From NCBI GenBank assembly GCA_001577635.1, contig LSBP01000013.1:1-64000 (forward strand): a stretch of 64,000 nucleotides of DNA, given 5' to 3'. The notes under the pieces are model-generated. The model was given only the letters and a program-made list of their open reading frames with translations. It did no database searches and was not told the origin of the DNA. Positions 7,631-15,207 of this stretch are shown piece by piece. A program made the position numbers and the translations under genes. How positions within the stretch are numbered: position 1 is the first letter of the stretch; each line of letters starts with the position of its first letter. This DNA is from Halomonadaceae bacterium T82-2 (GTDB lineage Bacteria; Pseudomonadota; Gammaproteobacteria; Pseudomonadales; Halomonadaceae).

Positions 7631-9715
7631 TTAAAAGTCCTTGCAAATCCGCAGGGCATCATAGATCGCCGCATGCGTATTGCGCGGTGCCGTGCAGTCG
7701 CCCAGCCGGAACAGCACGAAGCCGGCATTCGGGTCATCGTCCAGCGTGGCCAGCGCGGGCTGCGGCTGGATGGCGTAGAGCGCCTCGAGGTCGACCTGGC
7801 CCTTGTTGCGGGACTGCTCCTTGAGCGTGTAGTAGAGCGCCTCGTCGGGCCGCACGCCGTTCTCGACCACCACCTGGTCGACCACCCGCTCCTCCTGGGC
7901 GCCGGTGTACTCGTTCTCGAGCACCGCCACCAGCGAGTCGCCCTCGCGATAGACCTTGTGCAGCGCCAGGTCGGAGGTCATGATCACCTCCTTCTCGTAG
8001 AGGCTGCGGTAGTACGTCGGGAAGGTGGTGCCCCCCACCGCCGCGCCGGGCTTGATGTCGTCGGTGACGATCTCGACCTTGGCGCCCTTGTCGGCCAGGT
8101 AGTCGGCCGCAGAGACCCCGGCAAACTCGCAGATGGAATCGAAGATCAGCACATTCCTGCCGGGCTCCACGGCGCCGCTGAGGATGTCCCAGGTGCTGAC
8201 CACCAGGCTCTGTTCGCGATCCTCGGCATAGCCCCATTCGGGCACCTGCGACAGGAAGGGCTGACCGCCGGTGGCGAGCACCACGATGTCCGGGCGCAGG
8301 TCGCCGATGGTCGCCGCGTCGGCGCGGGTGCCCAGGCGCAGGTCGACTTTGAGGCGTGCCAGCTCGAGCTGATACCAGCGGGTGATGCCGGCGATCTGGT
8401 CGCGCTGCGGCGCCCTGGCGGCCAGGGTGATCTGGCCACCGAGCTGGTCGGCGGCCTCGAACAGGGTGACATCGTGGCCGCGCTCGGCCGCGACACGCGC
8501 CGCCTCCATGCCGCCGGGGCCGCCCCCGACCACCACGACCTTGCGCTTCGGCCCGTCGCTGGGCTCGATGATGTGCGGCAGGCCCATGTACTCGCGCGAG
8601 GTGGCGGCATTCTGGATGCACAGCACGTCGAGGCCCTGGTACTGGCGGTCGATGCAGTAGTTGGCGCCCACACACTGCTTGATCTGGTCGACCTGGTCCA
8701 TCTTGATCTTGGCGATCAGGTGCGGGTCGGCGATGTGCGCGCGGGTCATGCCCACCATGTCGACATAGCCGCCCTCGAGGATGCGGCTGGCCTGGTTGGG
8801 ATCCTTGATGTTCTGGGCGTGGATCACCGGCGCACCGACCACTTCCTTGATGCCCGCCGCCAGATGCAGGAACGGCTCCGGCGGATAGGACATGTTGGGA
8901 ATCACGTTGGCGAGGGTGTCGTGCGTGTCGCAGCCCGAGCCGACCACGCCGAAGAAGTCGACCATGCCGGTGGCGTCGTAGTAGGCGGCGATCTGCTTCA
9001 TGTCGTCGTGGGTCAGGCCGTCCGGATGGAACTCGTCGCCGCAGATGCGCATGCCCACCACGAAGTCGTCGCCGACCTCGGCGCGCACCGCCTTGAGCAC
9101 CTCCATGCCGAAGCGCATGCGGTTCTCGAAGCTGCCGCCCCACTGGTCCTCGCGCTTGTTGACGCGCGGGCTCCAGAACTGGTCGATCAGGTGCTGGTGG
9201 ACGGCGGACAGCTCGATGCCGTCGAGCCCGCCTTCCTTGACGCGCCGCGCCCCCTGGGCGAAGTCATCGATGACGCGCCAGATCTCCTCTTCCTCGATGG
9301 TCTTGCAGGTCGAGCGGTGGACCGGCTCGCGGATCCCCGACGGCGACAGCAGGGTCGGCCAGTCGAAGCCGTCCCAGCGCGAGCGGCGCCCCATGTGGGT
9401 GATCTGGATCATGATCTTGCCGCCGTGCTTGTGGACGGCATCCGCCAGGTTCTGGAAGTGCGGAATGATCCGGTCGGTGGAGACGTTGACCGAGCTCCAC
9501 CAGGCCTGCGGGCTGTCGATCGACACCGGCGAGGAGCCGCCGCAGATGGCGAGCCCCACGCCGCCTTTCGCCTTCTCCTCGTAGTACTTGACGTAGCGCT
9601 CGGTGGTCATGCCGCCGTCGGTGGCGTAGACCTCGGCGTGAGCGGTGCTGACCACGCGATTGCGGATCGTGAGATTGCCGATCTCGATCGGCTTGAACAG
9701 GGCGTCGAATGCCAT
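7631..9715 (-). CDS. dgcA: DgcA, dimethylglycine-demethylating flavin oxidoreductase
   Basis: Flavoenzyme of the trimethylamine dehydrogenase / 2,4-dienoyl-CoA reductase type that acts with DgcB on dimethylglycine. The 694-aa product has an N-terminal Old Yellow Enzyme FMN barrel (LFKPIEIGNLTIRNR at 6-20; QITHMGRRS; MTRAHIADPHL), then an iron-sulfur segment, then an FAD/NAD(P) module (VVVVGGGPGGMEAARVAAERG). The iron-sulfur segment reads C-x5-C-x11-C instead of the usual CxxCxxxC-x11-C, so one Cys of the classical 4Fe-4S set is missing or shifted. Start ATG 9715; the DUF5943 gene ends 10 bp upstream. Operon order matches P. aeruginosa PA5396-PA5401. Expression is expected to depend on GbdR, whose gene is at 30.5-31.7 kb. 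Confidence 0.94.
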   Translation of the reverse strand: MAFDALFKPIEIGNLTIRNRVVSTAHAEVYATDGGMTTERYVKYYEEKAKGGVGLAICGGSSPVSIDSPQAWWSSVNVSTDRIIPHFQNLADAVHKHGGKIMIQITHMGRRSRWDGFDWPTLLSPSGIREPVHRSTCKTIEEEEIWRVIDDFAQGARRVKEGGLDGIELSAVHQHLIDQFWSPRVNKREDQWGGSFENRMRFGMEVLKAVRAEVGDDFVVGMRICGDEFHPDGLTHDDMKQIAAYYDATGMVDFFGVVGSGCDTHDTLANVIPNMSYPPEPFLHLAAGIKEVVGAPVIHAQNIKDPNQASRILEGGYVDMVGMTRAHIADPHLIAKIKMDQVDQIKQCVGANYCIDRQYQGLDVLCIQNAATSREYMGLPHIIEPSDGPKRKVVVVGGGPGGMEAARVAAERGHDVTLFEAADQLGGQITLAARAPQRDQIAGITRWYQLELARLKVDLRLGTRADAATIGDLRPDIVVLATGGQPFLSQVPEWGYAEDREQSLVVSTWDILSGAVEPGRNVLIFDSICEFAGVSAADYLADKGAKVEIVTDDIKPGAAVGGTTFPTYYRSLYEKEVIMTSDLALHKVYREGDSLVAVLENEYTGAQEERVVDQVVVENGVRPDEALYYTLKEQSRNKGQVDLEALYAIQPQPALATLDDDPNAGFVLFRLGDCTAPRNTHAAIYDALRICKDF

Positions 9716-9725
9716 CTCGGGAACC

Positions 9726-10271
9726 TCAGCCTGCCAAAGTATGACGGGGAATGACCGTGAAACGGCCGACGTCGCAGCCTTCCTCGGCGGCGCTCTGGGT
9801 CTGCTCGGCGCTGGTGCGCAGGTCGCTTCCGCAGGCCTCGAGGATCTGGTCCATGGCGCCGGCGAACCAGCCGGTGAACATGTACTCGACCTTGCGGTTG
9901 ACCTTGCCGAGCTGATAGACGAAGGCGCTGTGCTCGAGGCGCACCTGGGCGGTGCCGGCCTCCAGGTCGATCGCCTCGGTGATGAAGCGTCCCCAGCCAC
10001 GCTGGGAGAGGCGCTTCATGTAATGCTCGAACACCGCCACGCCCTCGAGGCCGTGCAGCTCGGCCTCCTTCTCGCACCAGTGCCAGGCGCTCTTGTAGCC
10101 GGCGTGGTAGAGGATGTCGGCGTAGGTCTCGACACCCAGCGCCTCTTCCACGGCGACGTGGTTGTTGATGAAGAAGTGGCGCGGCACGTAGAGCATCGGC
10201 AGGGCATCGGTGGTCCACACGCCGGTCTCGCTATCCACCTCGATGGGCAGTTCGGGGGCCGTCTTGGTCAC
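9726..10271 (-). CDS. DUF5943 / 4-vinyl-reductase-like protein of the dgc operon
   Basis: A 181-aa soluble protein corresponding to P. aeruginosa PA5397, always next to dgcA in known operons but without an assigned reaction. The N-terminal half (WTTDALPMLYVPRHFFINNHVAVEE split over residues 15-40) is strongly conserved; the C-terminal half resembles the small-molecule-binding 4VR fold, seen for example in HSAFVYQLGKVNRKVEYMF. A TTG at 10286 is also in frame, but GTG at 10271 follows GAGGAA at 7 nt and I use it. It probably assists demethylation or binds an intermediate such as a one-carbon carrier; this is speculation from context. No Cys-rich metal site is obvious apart from an acidic Cys near the C terminus (EGCDVGRF). 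Confidence 0.85.
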   Translation of the reverse strand: MTKTAPELPIEVDSETGVWTTDALPMLYVPRHFFINNHVAVEEALGVETYADILYHAGYKSAWHWCEKEAELHGLEGVAVFEHYMKRLSQRGWGRFITEAIDLEAGTAQVRLEHSAFVYQLGKVNRKVEYMFTGWFAGAMDQILEACGSDLRTSAEQTQSAAEEGCDVGRFTVIPRHTLAG

Positions 10272-10305
10272 GGTTGGGTTCCTCAATCTTGCTGATTGTT
10301 ATGGC

Positions 10306-10346
10306 CTTCGGGCTTCGGGCTTCGGGCTTCGGGCTTCGGGCTTCGG
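10306..10346. repeat. Heptanucleotide tandem array, unit CTTCGGG
   Basis: Five perfect copies of CTTCGGG (10306-10340) and a sixth partial copy to 10346, in the gap between the DUF5943 gene and the dipeptidase-like gene. No coding frame uses it. A 7-bp unit is not a multiple of three and is prone to slippage, so copy number may vary between strains. Confidence 0.97.
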
Positions 10347-10361
10347 TAGCAGGATTGTTCG

Positions 10362-10436
10362 CAGCTCTCAGCTCTCAGCTCGTGGCTCGTGGCTCGTGGC
10401 TCGTGGCTCGTGGCTCGTGGCTCGTGGCTCGTGGCT
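10362..10436. repeat. Heptanucleotide tandem array, units CAGCTCT then CGTGGCT
   Basis: Two and a half copies of CAGCTCT (10362-10380) run directly into eight perfect copies of CGTGGCT (10381-10436), ending on the first base of the dipeptidase-like gene's stop codon. On the transcribed (minus) strand the unit reads AGCCACG. The repeat forms the start of the intra-operon spacer, between translation of the dipeptidase-like gene and the DUF5943 gene. Confidence 0.97.
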
Positions 10437-11413
10437 TATTGTCCCCAGACGTCCCTGAGCACCCGCACCCAGTTCTCGCCCATGATCTTGCGCACCTGGG
10501 CCTCGCTGAAGCCGCGACGCGAGAGCGCCTCGGTGAGGTTGGGGAACTCGCCGATGGTGCGGATGCCCTCGGGGTTGATGATCTTGCCGAAGTTGGTCAG
10601 GCGCCGGGCATAGCCCTTGTCGTGGGTCAGCCACTCGAAGAAGTCATGGCCGTGGCCCTGGGTGAAGTCGGTGCCGATGCCGATGGCATCCTCGCCGACG
10701 ATGTTCATCACGTATTCGATGGCCTCGACGTAGTCGTCGACGGTGGCGTCGACCCCGGCGCGCAGGAAGGGCGTGAACATGGTCACGCCGACGAAACCGC
10801 CATGCTCGGCGATGAAGCGCAGTTCCTCGTCGGACTTGTTGCGCGGATGCTCCTTGAGGCCGGCGGGCAGGCAGTGGGAGTAGCAGACCGGCTTCTCGGA
10901 GGCCTCGATCACCTCGCGGGATGTTTTCTCGCCGACATGGGACAGATCGCACATGATGCCCACGCGGTTCATCTCGGCGACGATCTCGTGGCCGAAGCCG
11001 GAGAGGCCGCCGTCACGCTCGTAGCAGCCGGTGCCGACCAGATTCTGGGTGTTGTAGCACATCTGCACGATGCCCACGCCGAGCTGCTTGAAGACCTCGA
11101 CGTAGCCGATCTGGTCCTCGAAGGCATGGGCATTCTGGAAGCCGTAGATGATGCCGGTCTTGCCCTCTTCCTTGGCCCGGGTGATGTCGGCGGTGGTGCG
11201 CACGGGCCGAACCAGGTCGCGGGACTCGGCCATCAGGGCATTGGTCCTGACGATGTTGTCGACGGTGGCCTGGAAGCCCTCCCAGACGGACACGGTGCAG
11301 TTGGCGGCGGTAAGGCCGCCCTTGCGCATGTCCTCGAACAGCTCGCGGTTCCACTTGGCGATGATGAGACCGTCGATGACGATGGCGTCGTCGTGCAGGG
11401 CTTGCGGGGTCAT
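10436..11413 (-). CDS. Membrane-dipeptidase (M19)-like protein heading the dgc operon
   Basis: A 325-aa M19/renal-dipeptidase-fold protein, orthologue of P. aeruginosa PA5396 and first gene of the dimethylglycine operon. Family features present are GGLTAANCTVS (about 32-42), CDLSHVGEKTS, KPVCYSHCLPAGLKEHPRNKSDEEL and IGIGTDFTQGHG. However, the N-terminal HxD zinc-ligand motif of true dipeptidases (DGHND-type) is replaced by DGLIIAKWN (residues 14-22), so the canonical binuclear zinc site is incomplete. The ATG at 11413 has GGAG at 6 nt; the upstream ATG at 11440 has no good site. The real substrate is unknown; a role with an N-methyl-amino-acid conjugate is only a guess. The stop codon touches a heptamer array. 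Confidence 0.88.
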   Translation of the reverse strand: MTPQALHDDAIVIDGLIIAKWNRELFEDMRKGGLTAANCTVSVWEGFQATVDNIVRTNALMAESRDLVRPVRTTADITRAKEEGKTGIIYGFQNAHAFEDQIGYVEVFKQLGVGIVQMCYNTQNLVGTGCYERDGGLSGFGHEIVAEMNRVGIMCDLSHVGEKTSREVIEASEKPVCYSHCLPAGLKEHPRNKSDEELRFIAEHGGFVGVTMFTPFLRAGVDATVDDYVEAIEYVMNIVGEDAIGIGTDFTQGHGHDFFEWLTHDKGYARRLTNFGKIINPEGIRTIGEFPNLTEALSRRGFSEAQVRKIMGENWVRVLRDVWGQ

Positions 11414-11653
11414 GGTCGGCTCCGATGGGGTTGGCGTCATGGCCGCAGAATAGCCTTGCCCCCGGGGCGCCCGGCGCTTGGAAGCGACGGGGGAAATTCC
11501 AAAAGCGTCATGGGTGTCGCGAATACGACGCTATCCGATTTGACGTCCCGGCCAACGGCGCCATGCCTAGCTCCCCGAACCGGCCATGCCGGCCCCGGGC
11601 AGCGTGTCAGGGTGCCGTAACAGCTTCGCGGGTTGACGACACGTCGTTCCTTT
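11414..11653. other. Intergenic region with dgc-operon promoter
   Basis: The region between the dgc operon and the divergent XRE gene. It holds a GTCG-N6-CGAC inverted repeat (11516-11529) that could be part of a GbdR site upstream of the operon, but no experimentally known motif is matched with certainty. No ORF of note. Confidence 0.4.
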
Positions 11654-11677
11654 TATAGAACGTTCTTTATATAGAAC
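11654..11677 (+). promoter_or_regulatory. Probable operator/promoter of the XRE-azlCD operon
   Basis: TATAGAAC occurs twice, at 11654-11661 and 11670-11677, 16 bp apart; the first copy is part of the palindrome GAACGTTC (11658-11665). This AT-rich island lies 25-48 bp before the XRE start, overlapping the expected -10 region. Autoregulation by the encoded XRE protein is inferred. Confidence 0.5.
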
Positions 11678-11701
11678 ATCTTCTGGAGACATCGACCGTT
11701 C

Positions 11702-12229
11702 ATGGACAATCCGTCACTGACTACTCTGGGACGCCATCTACAGACGTTGCGTCGCACCCGCGGCTGGTCGCTGTCGCATCTGGCGGAGCGGGCGGGTATC
11801 GCCAAGTCGAACCTGTCGCGCCTCGAGCAGGGCGATGGCAACCCCACGCTGGATACCCTTTGGCGCCTGGCGATACGGCTCGAGGTGCCCTTCGGCGCTC
11901 TGGTCGCACCGATCACCGCCACGCTCGGCGAGGACGGCGTTACCGTGCAACTGATCGACCAGGGGCACGACGCGCCGGCCGTGGATGCCTACTGGATGCG
12001 CTGCGAACCGCACACCTGTCGCCGCGCCGAAGCGCATTCGCCAGGCACCCGGGAGTACCTGAGCCTGATCAGCGGTGCGCTGGAGGCCGGCCCGCTCGAG
12101 GCGATGCAGGCACTGGCCGTCGGCGACCAGTACGCCTTCGCCGCCGATCGACCGCACGCCTACCGTACCGGCGACACCGCCGCGACCTGTCTGCTGACCA
12201 TCGTCTACGGCGGAGGGGAACACGGATGA
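11702..12229 (+). CDS. XRE-family regulator with C-terminal cupin
   Basis: A 175-aa transcription factor with an N-terminal helix-turn-helix of the lambda-Cro/XRE type (residues about 8-62; LAERAGIAKSNLSRLEQGDGNPTLDTLWRLA is split across the two helices) and a small C-terminal beta-barrel of the cupin kind (about 105-170, with an HSPGTREYLSLISG strand). Such XRE-cupin proteins frequently sit before azlCD. The gene overlaps azlC by 4 bp (ATGA), so the regulator and the transporter are co-translated. It probably senses an amino acid or derivative and controls its own operon through the repeats just upstream. Confidence 0.9.
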   Translation: MDNPSLTTLGRHLQTLRRTRGWSLSHLAERAGIAKSNLSRLEQGDGNPTLDTLWRLAIRLEVPFGALVAPITATLGEDGVTVQLIDQGHDAPAVDAYWMRCEPHTCRRAEAHSPGTREYLSLISGALEAGPLEAMQALAVGDQYAFAADRPHAYRTGDTAATCLLTIVYGGGEHG

Positions 12230-12960
12230 CCGATAATACCCCGGTCCACCGCCAGCCCCCGGCCTGGCTGACTGGCCTGCGCGAGGCATTGCCACTGCTC
12301 GGCGGCTACGTGCCGGTGGCAGTCTCGTTCGGCCTCGTCGCCACCCAGGCCGGCTTCTCGACCACTGAGGTCGCGGCGATCTCGACACTGATCTACGCCG
12401 GCGCCTCGCAGTTCCTGTTCGTCGGCATGGCCGCCGCCGGCGCGCCATTGTGGCTGACGGTGGCCATGACGCTGCTGATCAATATCCGCCATCTGGTCTA
12501 TGCCCCCAACCTGGCACCCTGGCTGACCCGCAGCCGCTGGTGGCCCTGGCTAATGCACGGCCTGACCGACCAGATCTTCGCGCTGGCGCATACCCGCCTG
12601 CCGCAGATAGCGCCGGAACGACGCCTCGGCTGGTTCAGCGGTGCCGCCGGGCTGGCCTGGCTGAGCTGGATCGCCGGCAGCGTACTCGGTGCGGTGGCCG
12701 GCGAGTGGCTGACCCGCCGCTGGCCGCTGCTCGGCGAGGTGATGCCGTTCGCCCTGCCGGCGCTGTTTCTGGTGCTGTTGGCGCCCCACTTCACGTCGCT
12801 GCGCTGGTCGCTGGCGTTGGGTATCAGCATGGCGGCGGCGCTCGTCCTGGCGCTCGGCGGATTCGCCAACGTCAGCATTCCGCTGGCCGCCGCCGCCGGC
12901 GCGCTGGGTTTCTATGCCATCGGCAACCGTCCAGGCGGTGATGGCGAGGCGGCCTCATGA
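12226..12960 (+). CDS. azlC: AzlC-family branched-chain amino acid exporter, large subunit
   Basis: Inner-membrane permease of 244 aa, large subunit of the AzlCD (YgaZH) exporter. Typical features are REALPLLGGYVPVAVSFGL at about 19-37, STLIYAGASQFLFVG (about 58-72) and LLINIRHLVYAPNLAP (about 84-99), followed by further hydrophobic helices. AzlCD pairs export branched-chain or related amino acids and analogues. The start codon overlaps the XRE stop and its own stop overlaps the azlD start, both as ATGA, a strongly coupled three-gene operon. Confidence 0.93.
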   Translation: MTDNTPVHRQPPAWLTGLREALPLLGGYVPVAVSFGLVATQAGFSTTEVAAISTLIYAGASQFLFVGMAAAGAPLWLTVAMTLLINIRHLVYAPNLAPWLTRSRWWPWLMHGLTDQIFALAHTRLPQIAPERRLGWFSGAAGLAWLSWIAGSVLGAVAGEWLTRRWPLLGEVMPFALPALFLVLLAPHFTSLRWSLALGISMAAALVLALGGFANVSIPLAAAAGALGFYAIGNRPGGDGEAAS

Positions 12961-13307
12961 GTGCGTCGATGTGGCTGGCGGTGGTGATCGCCGCCCTGGG
13001 TACCCTGGCCCTGCGCCTGTTGCCGCTACTCTGGATGCGCCGCCGCCTGCATCGCTCCACCAACGACGGCGAGGGCAGCAACACCCTGCCCCCCTGGCTG
13101 CGCCTGCTGGGGCCGCTGATGATCGCCGCCCTGTTCGGCGTATCGCTGATCCCGCAGCGACAGGATTCCGTCGGCTGGTGCGCGACACTGGTGGGTATCG
13201 GCGCTACCCTGATCGTGTGGCGACGCACCCGCACCCTGGGATGGCCGGTGATCGTCGGTGTCGCCACCTTCGGCCTGGTGGTGGTCGCGGTCCGGATAGC
13301 CGGGTGA
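12957..13307 (+). CDS. azlD: AzlD-family small subunit of amino acid exporter
   Basis: A 116-aa membrane protein with about four hydrophobic helices, the AzlD/YgaH partner of AzlC. The first helix (MWLAVVIAALGTLALRLLPLLW region) and the loop PPWLRLLGPLMIAALFGVSLIP are typical of the family. It begins within the azlC stop codon (ATGA) and completes the operon. Function is known only for the complex with AzlC. Confidence 0.9.
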   Translation: MSASMWLAVVIAALGTLALRLLPLLWMRRRLHRSTNDGEGSNTLPPWLRLLGPLMIAALFGVSLIPQRQDSVGWCATLVGIGATLIVWRRTRTLGWPVIVGVATFGLVVVAVRIAG

Positions 13308-13458
13308 CTGCTGGTTCGCGCCGGTCCCGGAGACTACCCCTGAAAACGGAGCACGGCTTTCTGCTAACATCACGGGCTCATCGTTTACCGACTAACGATC
13401 TTTTGTCGGACAGGACGCCTCACATCGTCATTCGGTTTCCCAAGGAGAGAGAAACGAC

Positions 13459-13824
13459 ATGTCGCAACCTCTTGTGTCCCGAACGGGGGCCATCCTGCTG
13501 CTGCTGGCCTCGCTCGTCGGGCTCGCCTTCGCCCTCTATGCCTATTTCACCCCGCTGACCGGCGTCAACGGCACGCTGGGCGCCATGGTCGCCATTCTGG
13601 CCTGTATCGTGCTCGCCATCCTGGCAATCGGGCTCGCTGCCGTACCGGGGCGCGGAGCCCGCATCGCGCTGCGCGTGCTGATCCTGCTGGGCCTTGCCGG
13701 CACCTTCTTCGCCGGCCTCCTGCTGCATCAATGGTGGGTCGCCATCGCCATGGTAGTGGGTCTCGTCGGGCTGATCATCGACATGATCCGCCCGCCCCGT
13801 ACCACTCGCCCCACCCACGCCTGA
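13459..13824 (+). CDS. Small four-helix membrane protein upstream of the PQQ dehydrogenase
   Basis: A 121-aa integral membrane protein with four predicted helices (about 10-28, 40-62, 71-89 and 94-108) and a basic C-terminal tail (RPPRTTRPTHA). The ATG has AAGGAGAG upstream. It ends 11 bp before the PQQ dehydrogenase gene, so the two were probably co-transcribed. Similar small membrane proteins accompany soluble-type quinoprotein dehydrogenases and may replace the membrane anchor domain that those enzymes lack; this is inference. No enzymatic motif is visible. Confidence 0.8.
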   Translation: MSQPLVSRTGAILLLLASLVGLAFALYAYFTPLTGVNGTLGAMVAILACIVLAILAIGLAAVPGRGARIALRVLILLGLAGTFFAGLLLHQWWVAIAMVVGLVGLIIDMIRPPRTTRPTHA

Positions 13825-13835
13825 GGAGCCGCGCC

Positions 13836-14220
13836 ATGTTGACCACCCGATTCGCCTTGCCGCGTCTCGTCACGGCCACCGCCCTGACGCTTTCCGTGGT
13901 TCCCCTGACGGCCTCGGCTCAGGAGCAGTCCACCGCCCAGGAACAGACCACCAGCCAGGACCAGGCGCGGACCGGCACCCAGGCATCCGACTCCCAAGAG
14001 CAAACCGCCAACCCGGATCAGGCCGCCACCGCACAAGACCAGGCCAGCGGGCAGGCATCGAACGCTCAGGCCGACGAATCCGTCGGCCCACCGATTCCGC
14101 TGGTCCCCGAAAAGCCGACTTGGGACAGCTTCCACGGCCAGCTCAATGCGCAGAAGTACAGCCCGCTCGATCAGATCACGGCCGATAACGTCGGTGATCT
14201 CGAGAAGGTCTGGGAAATCC
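13836..14220 (+). pseudogene. PQQ-dependent sugar dehydrogenase, 5' fragment (interrupted by mobile element)
   Basis: N-terminal part of a periplasmic quinoprotein dehydrogenase of the glucose/quinate/shikimate family. It contains a signal peptide (residues 1-28, ending TASAQ), a Gln/Ala/Thr-rich low-complexity linker (about 29-78) and the family start PTWDSFHGQLNAQKYSPLDQ, continuing to VGDLEKVWEI. At 14220 the reading frame runs into the mobile element and stops at 14243 after eight foreign residues. The frame resumes exactly after the right target duplication at 26841: removing the element and one copy of the 8-bp repeat restores codons reading W-E-I-H-T-G-D. The repaired protein would be 706 aa. 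The start is preceded by GAGGAG. Confidence 0.95.
14213..14220. repeat. Left target-site duplication GGAAATCC
   Basis: Perfect 8-bp direct repeat with 26833-26840, flanking the mobile element immediately outside its terminal inverted repeats. Eight base pairs is the usual duplication length for ISL3-family elements. Confidence 0.97.
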
Positions 14221-14242
14221 GGGTATCCGGATTAAGTGGTTG
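14221..14242 (+). repeat. Terminal inverted repeat, left end (IRL)
   Basis: Matches the reverse complement of 26811-26832 at 20 of 22 positions; the first 14 bases (GGGTATCCGGATTA) are identical, and positions 15-16 differ. Confidence 0.96.
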
Positions 14243-14268
14243 ATGGGCCTTCCAGCCCCATCCAACCC

Positions 14269-15080
14269 TTAGTCCTTCCAGAAGGTTGATAGATCGACAC
14301 CGAAGTTCTTCTCAGGCTCGGGGAGTCCCATGTTGTAGGTCATGGTGGCTCTGCCCAGAAACGGGGATTCCTTGACTTGTGGCGCCTTCTTCTTGTGCTT
14401 GGTGGTATAGAGCATCCGGGCTCGCATTACCTCGAACGAATAGCCCCGGCCATCACGGTTTTTGTCCTTGGCTAGGCGGTTTATCGACTACGTGAAAGCG
14501 TTGGTGATCGGGATGTCGGTCTCAAAGTAGGTCAGCATCTCTTCACGCCAGCCACTGACGGCGCTGACGAGATCCTTCCAAACCTCCTTCTGCCCCTGAG
14601 GGATGTTGTCAATCCAGGTGGCGAGAGCCTGTTCGGCACCACGCCGATTGGTACAGTCCCAGATATGGTAGAAGCGCTCCTTGTGCTCGTAAGCCGCCAA
14701 GAGCTGGGGGGAATGCTCCTGTCCAGGTCTCCATGATGAGCCGTTCGCGGTCTGAAACGTCGTGAGCGCGCTTCAGCAGGATTTTCCGGTCACCTTTGAG
14801 GGTCCGGCGCTGATTGGGCTTCAACTCCTTCCTTAGGCCTTTGCGGATCTTCTCTAAGGCCTCGTTGGCCATGCGCACGACGTGGAACTTATCGACCACG
14901 ATACGGGCCTGTGGCAGCACCGTCTGGAAGGCGCGGCGGTAGGGCTTCCACATGTCCATGCTGACGATCTCGACCTGGTGGCGGTTGGCCATGCTCATGA
15001 GGCGTCTTGTCACCCTCTCTTGCTGACGACCGGGTAGCAGGTCCAGCAGGGTGCGCTCTTCCAGATTGGTTAGGATGCAG
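14269..15080 (-). pseudogene. tnpA: Decayed ISL3-family transposase, left copy
   Basis: Remnant of the same transposase that is intact at 21739-23040, aligned from its stop (TAA at 14271-14269) up to the segment CILTNLEERTLLDLLPGRQQ. Three lesions are visible relative to the intact copy: a nonsense change (GAG to TAG at 14490-14488, after ITNAFT), a +1 frameshift in a run of six G (14706-14711; five in the intact copy) and loss of about the N-terminal 170 residues, with homology ending abruptly near 15080. It cannot make an active enzyme. The adjacent left inverted repeat is preserved, so it can still serve as an end for a transposase supplied by the second copy. Confidence 0.95.
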
Positions 15081-15207
15081 CAGAGCCCTTGGCAGCAGTC
15101 GTGCATCAGGAACGTACAGCTGGCTCATGAAGGCGTGCCGCCTTATCAAGGCCCAGGACGCGCCTATTCCGGAAGTCAAGCATGCGATAGCGAAGACGCT
15201 AGGCGAT
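15081..15207. other. Unassigned spacer between tnpA remnant and lspA
   Basis: A 127-bp stretch that replaces the missing 5' part of the transposase gene. It has no similarity that I can recognise to the intact copy or to other genes here; it probably marks the deletion or rearrangement junction. Confidence 0.5.

Noticed and set aside
7490-9754. A 754-codon open frame opposite dgcA
   Set aside because: Antisense shadow of a strongly conserved flavoenzyme gene; no domain or ribosome site supports it.
10306-10436. CRISPR array
   Set aside because: Repeats are contiguous 7-mers without unique spacers, and no cas genes are near.
14269-15080. Functional transposase made by programmed frameshifting
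   Set aside because: Besides the frameshift there is a nonsense codon and the N-terminal domain is missing.
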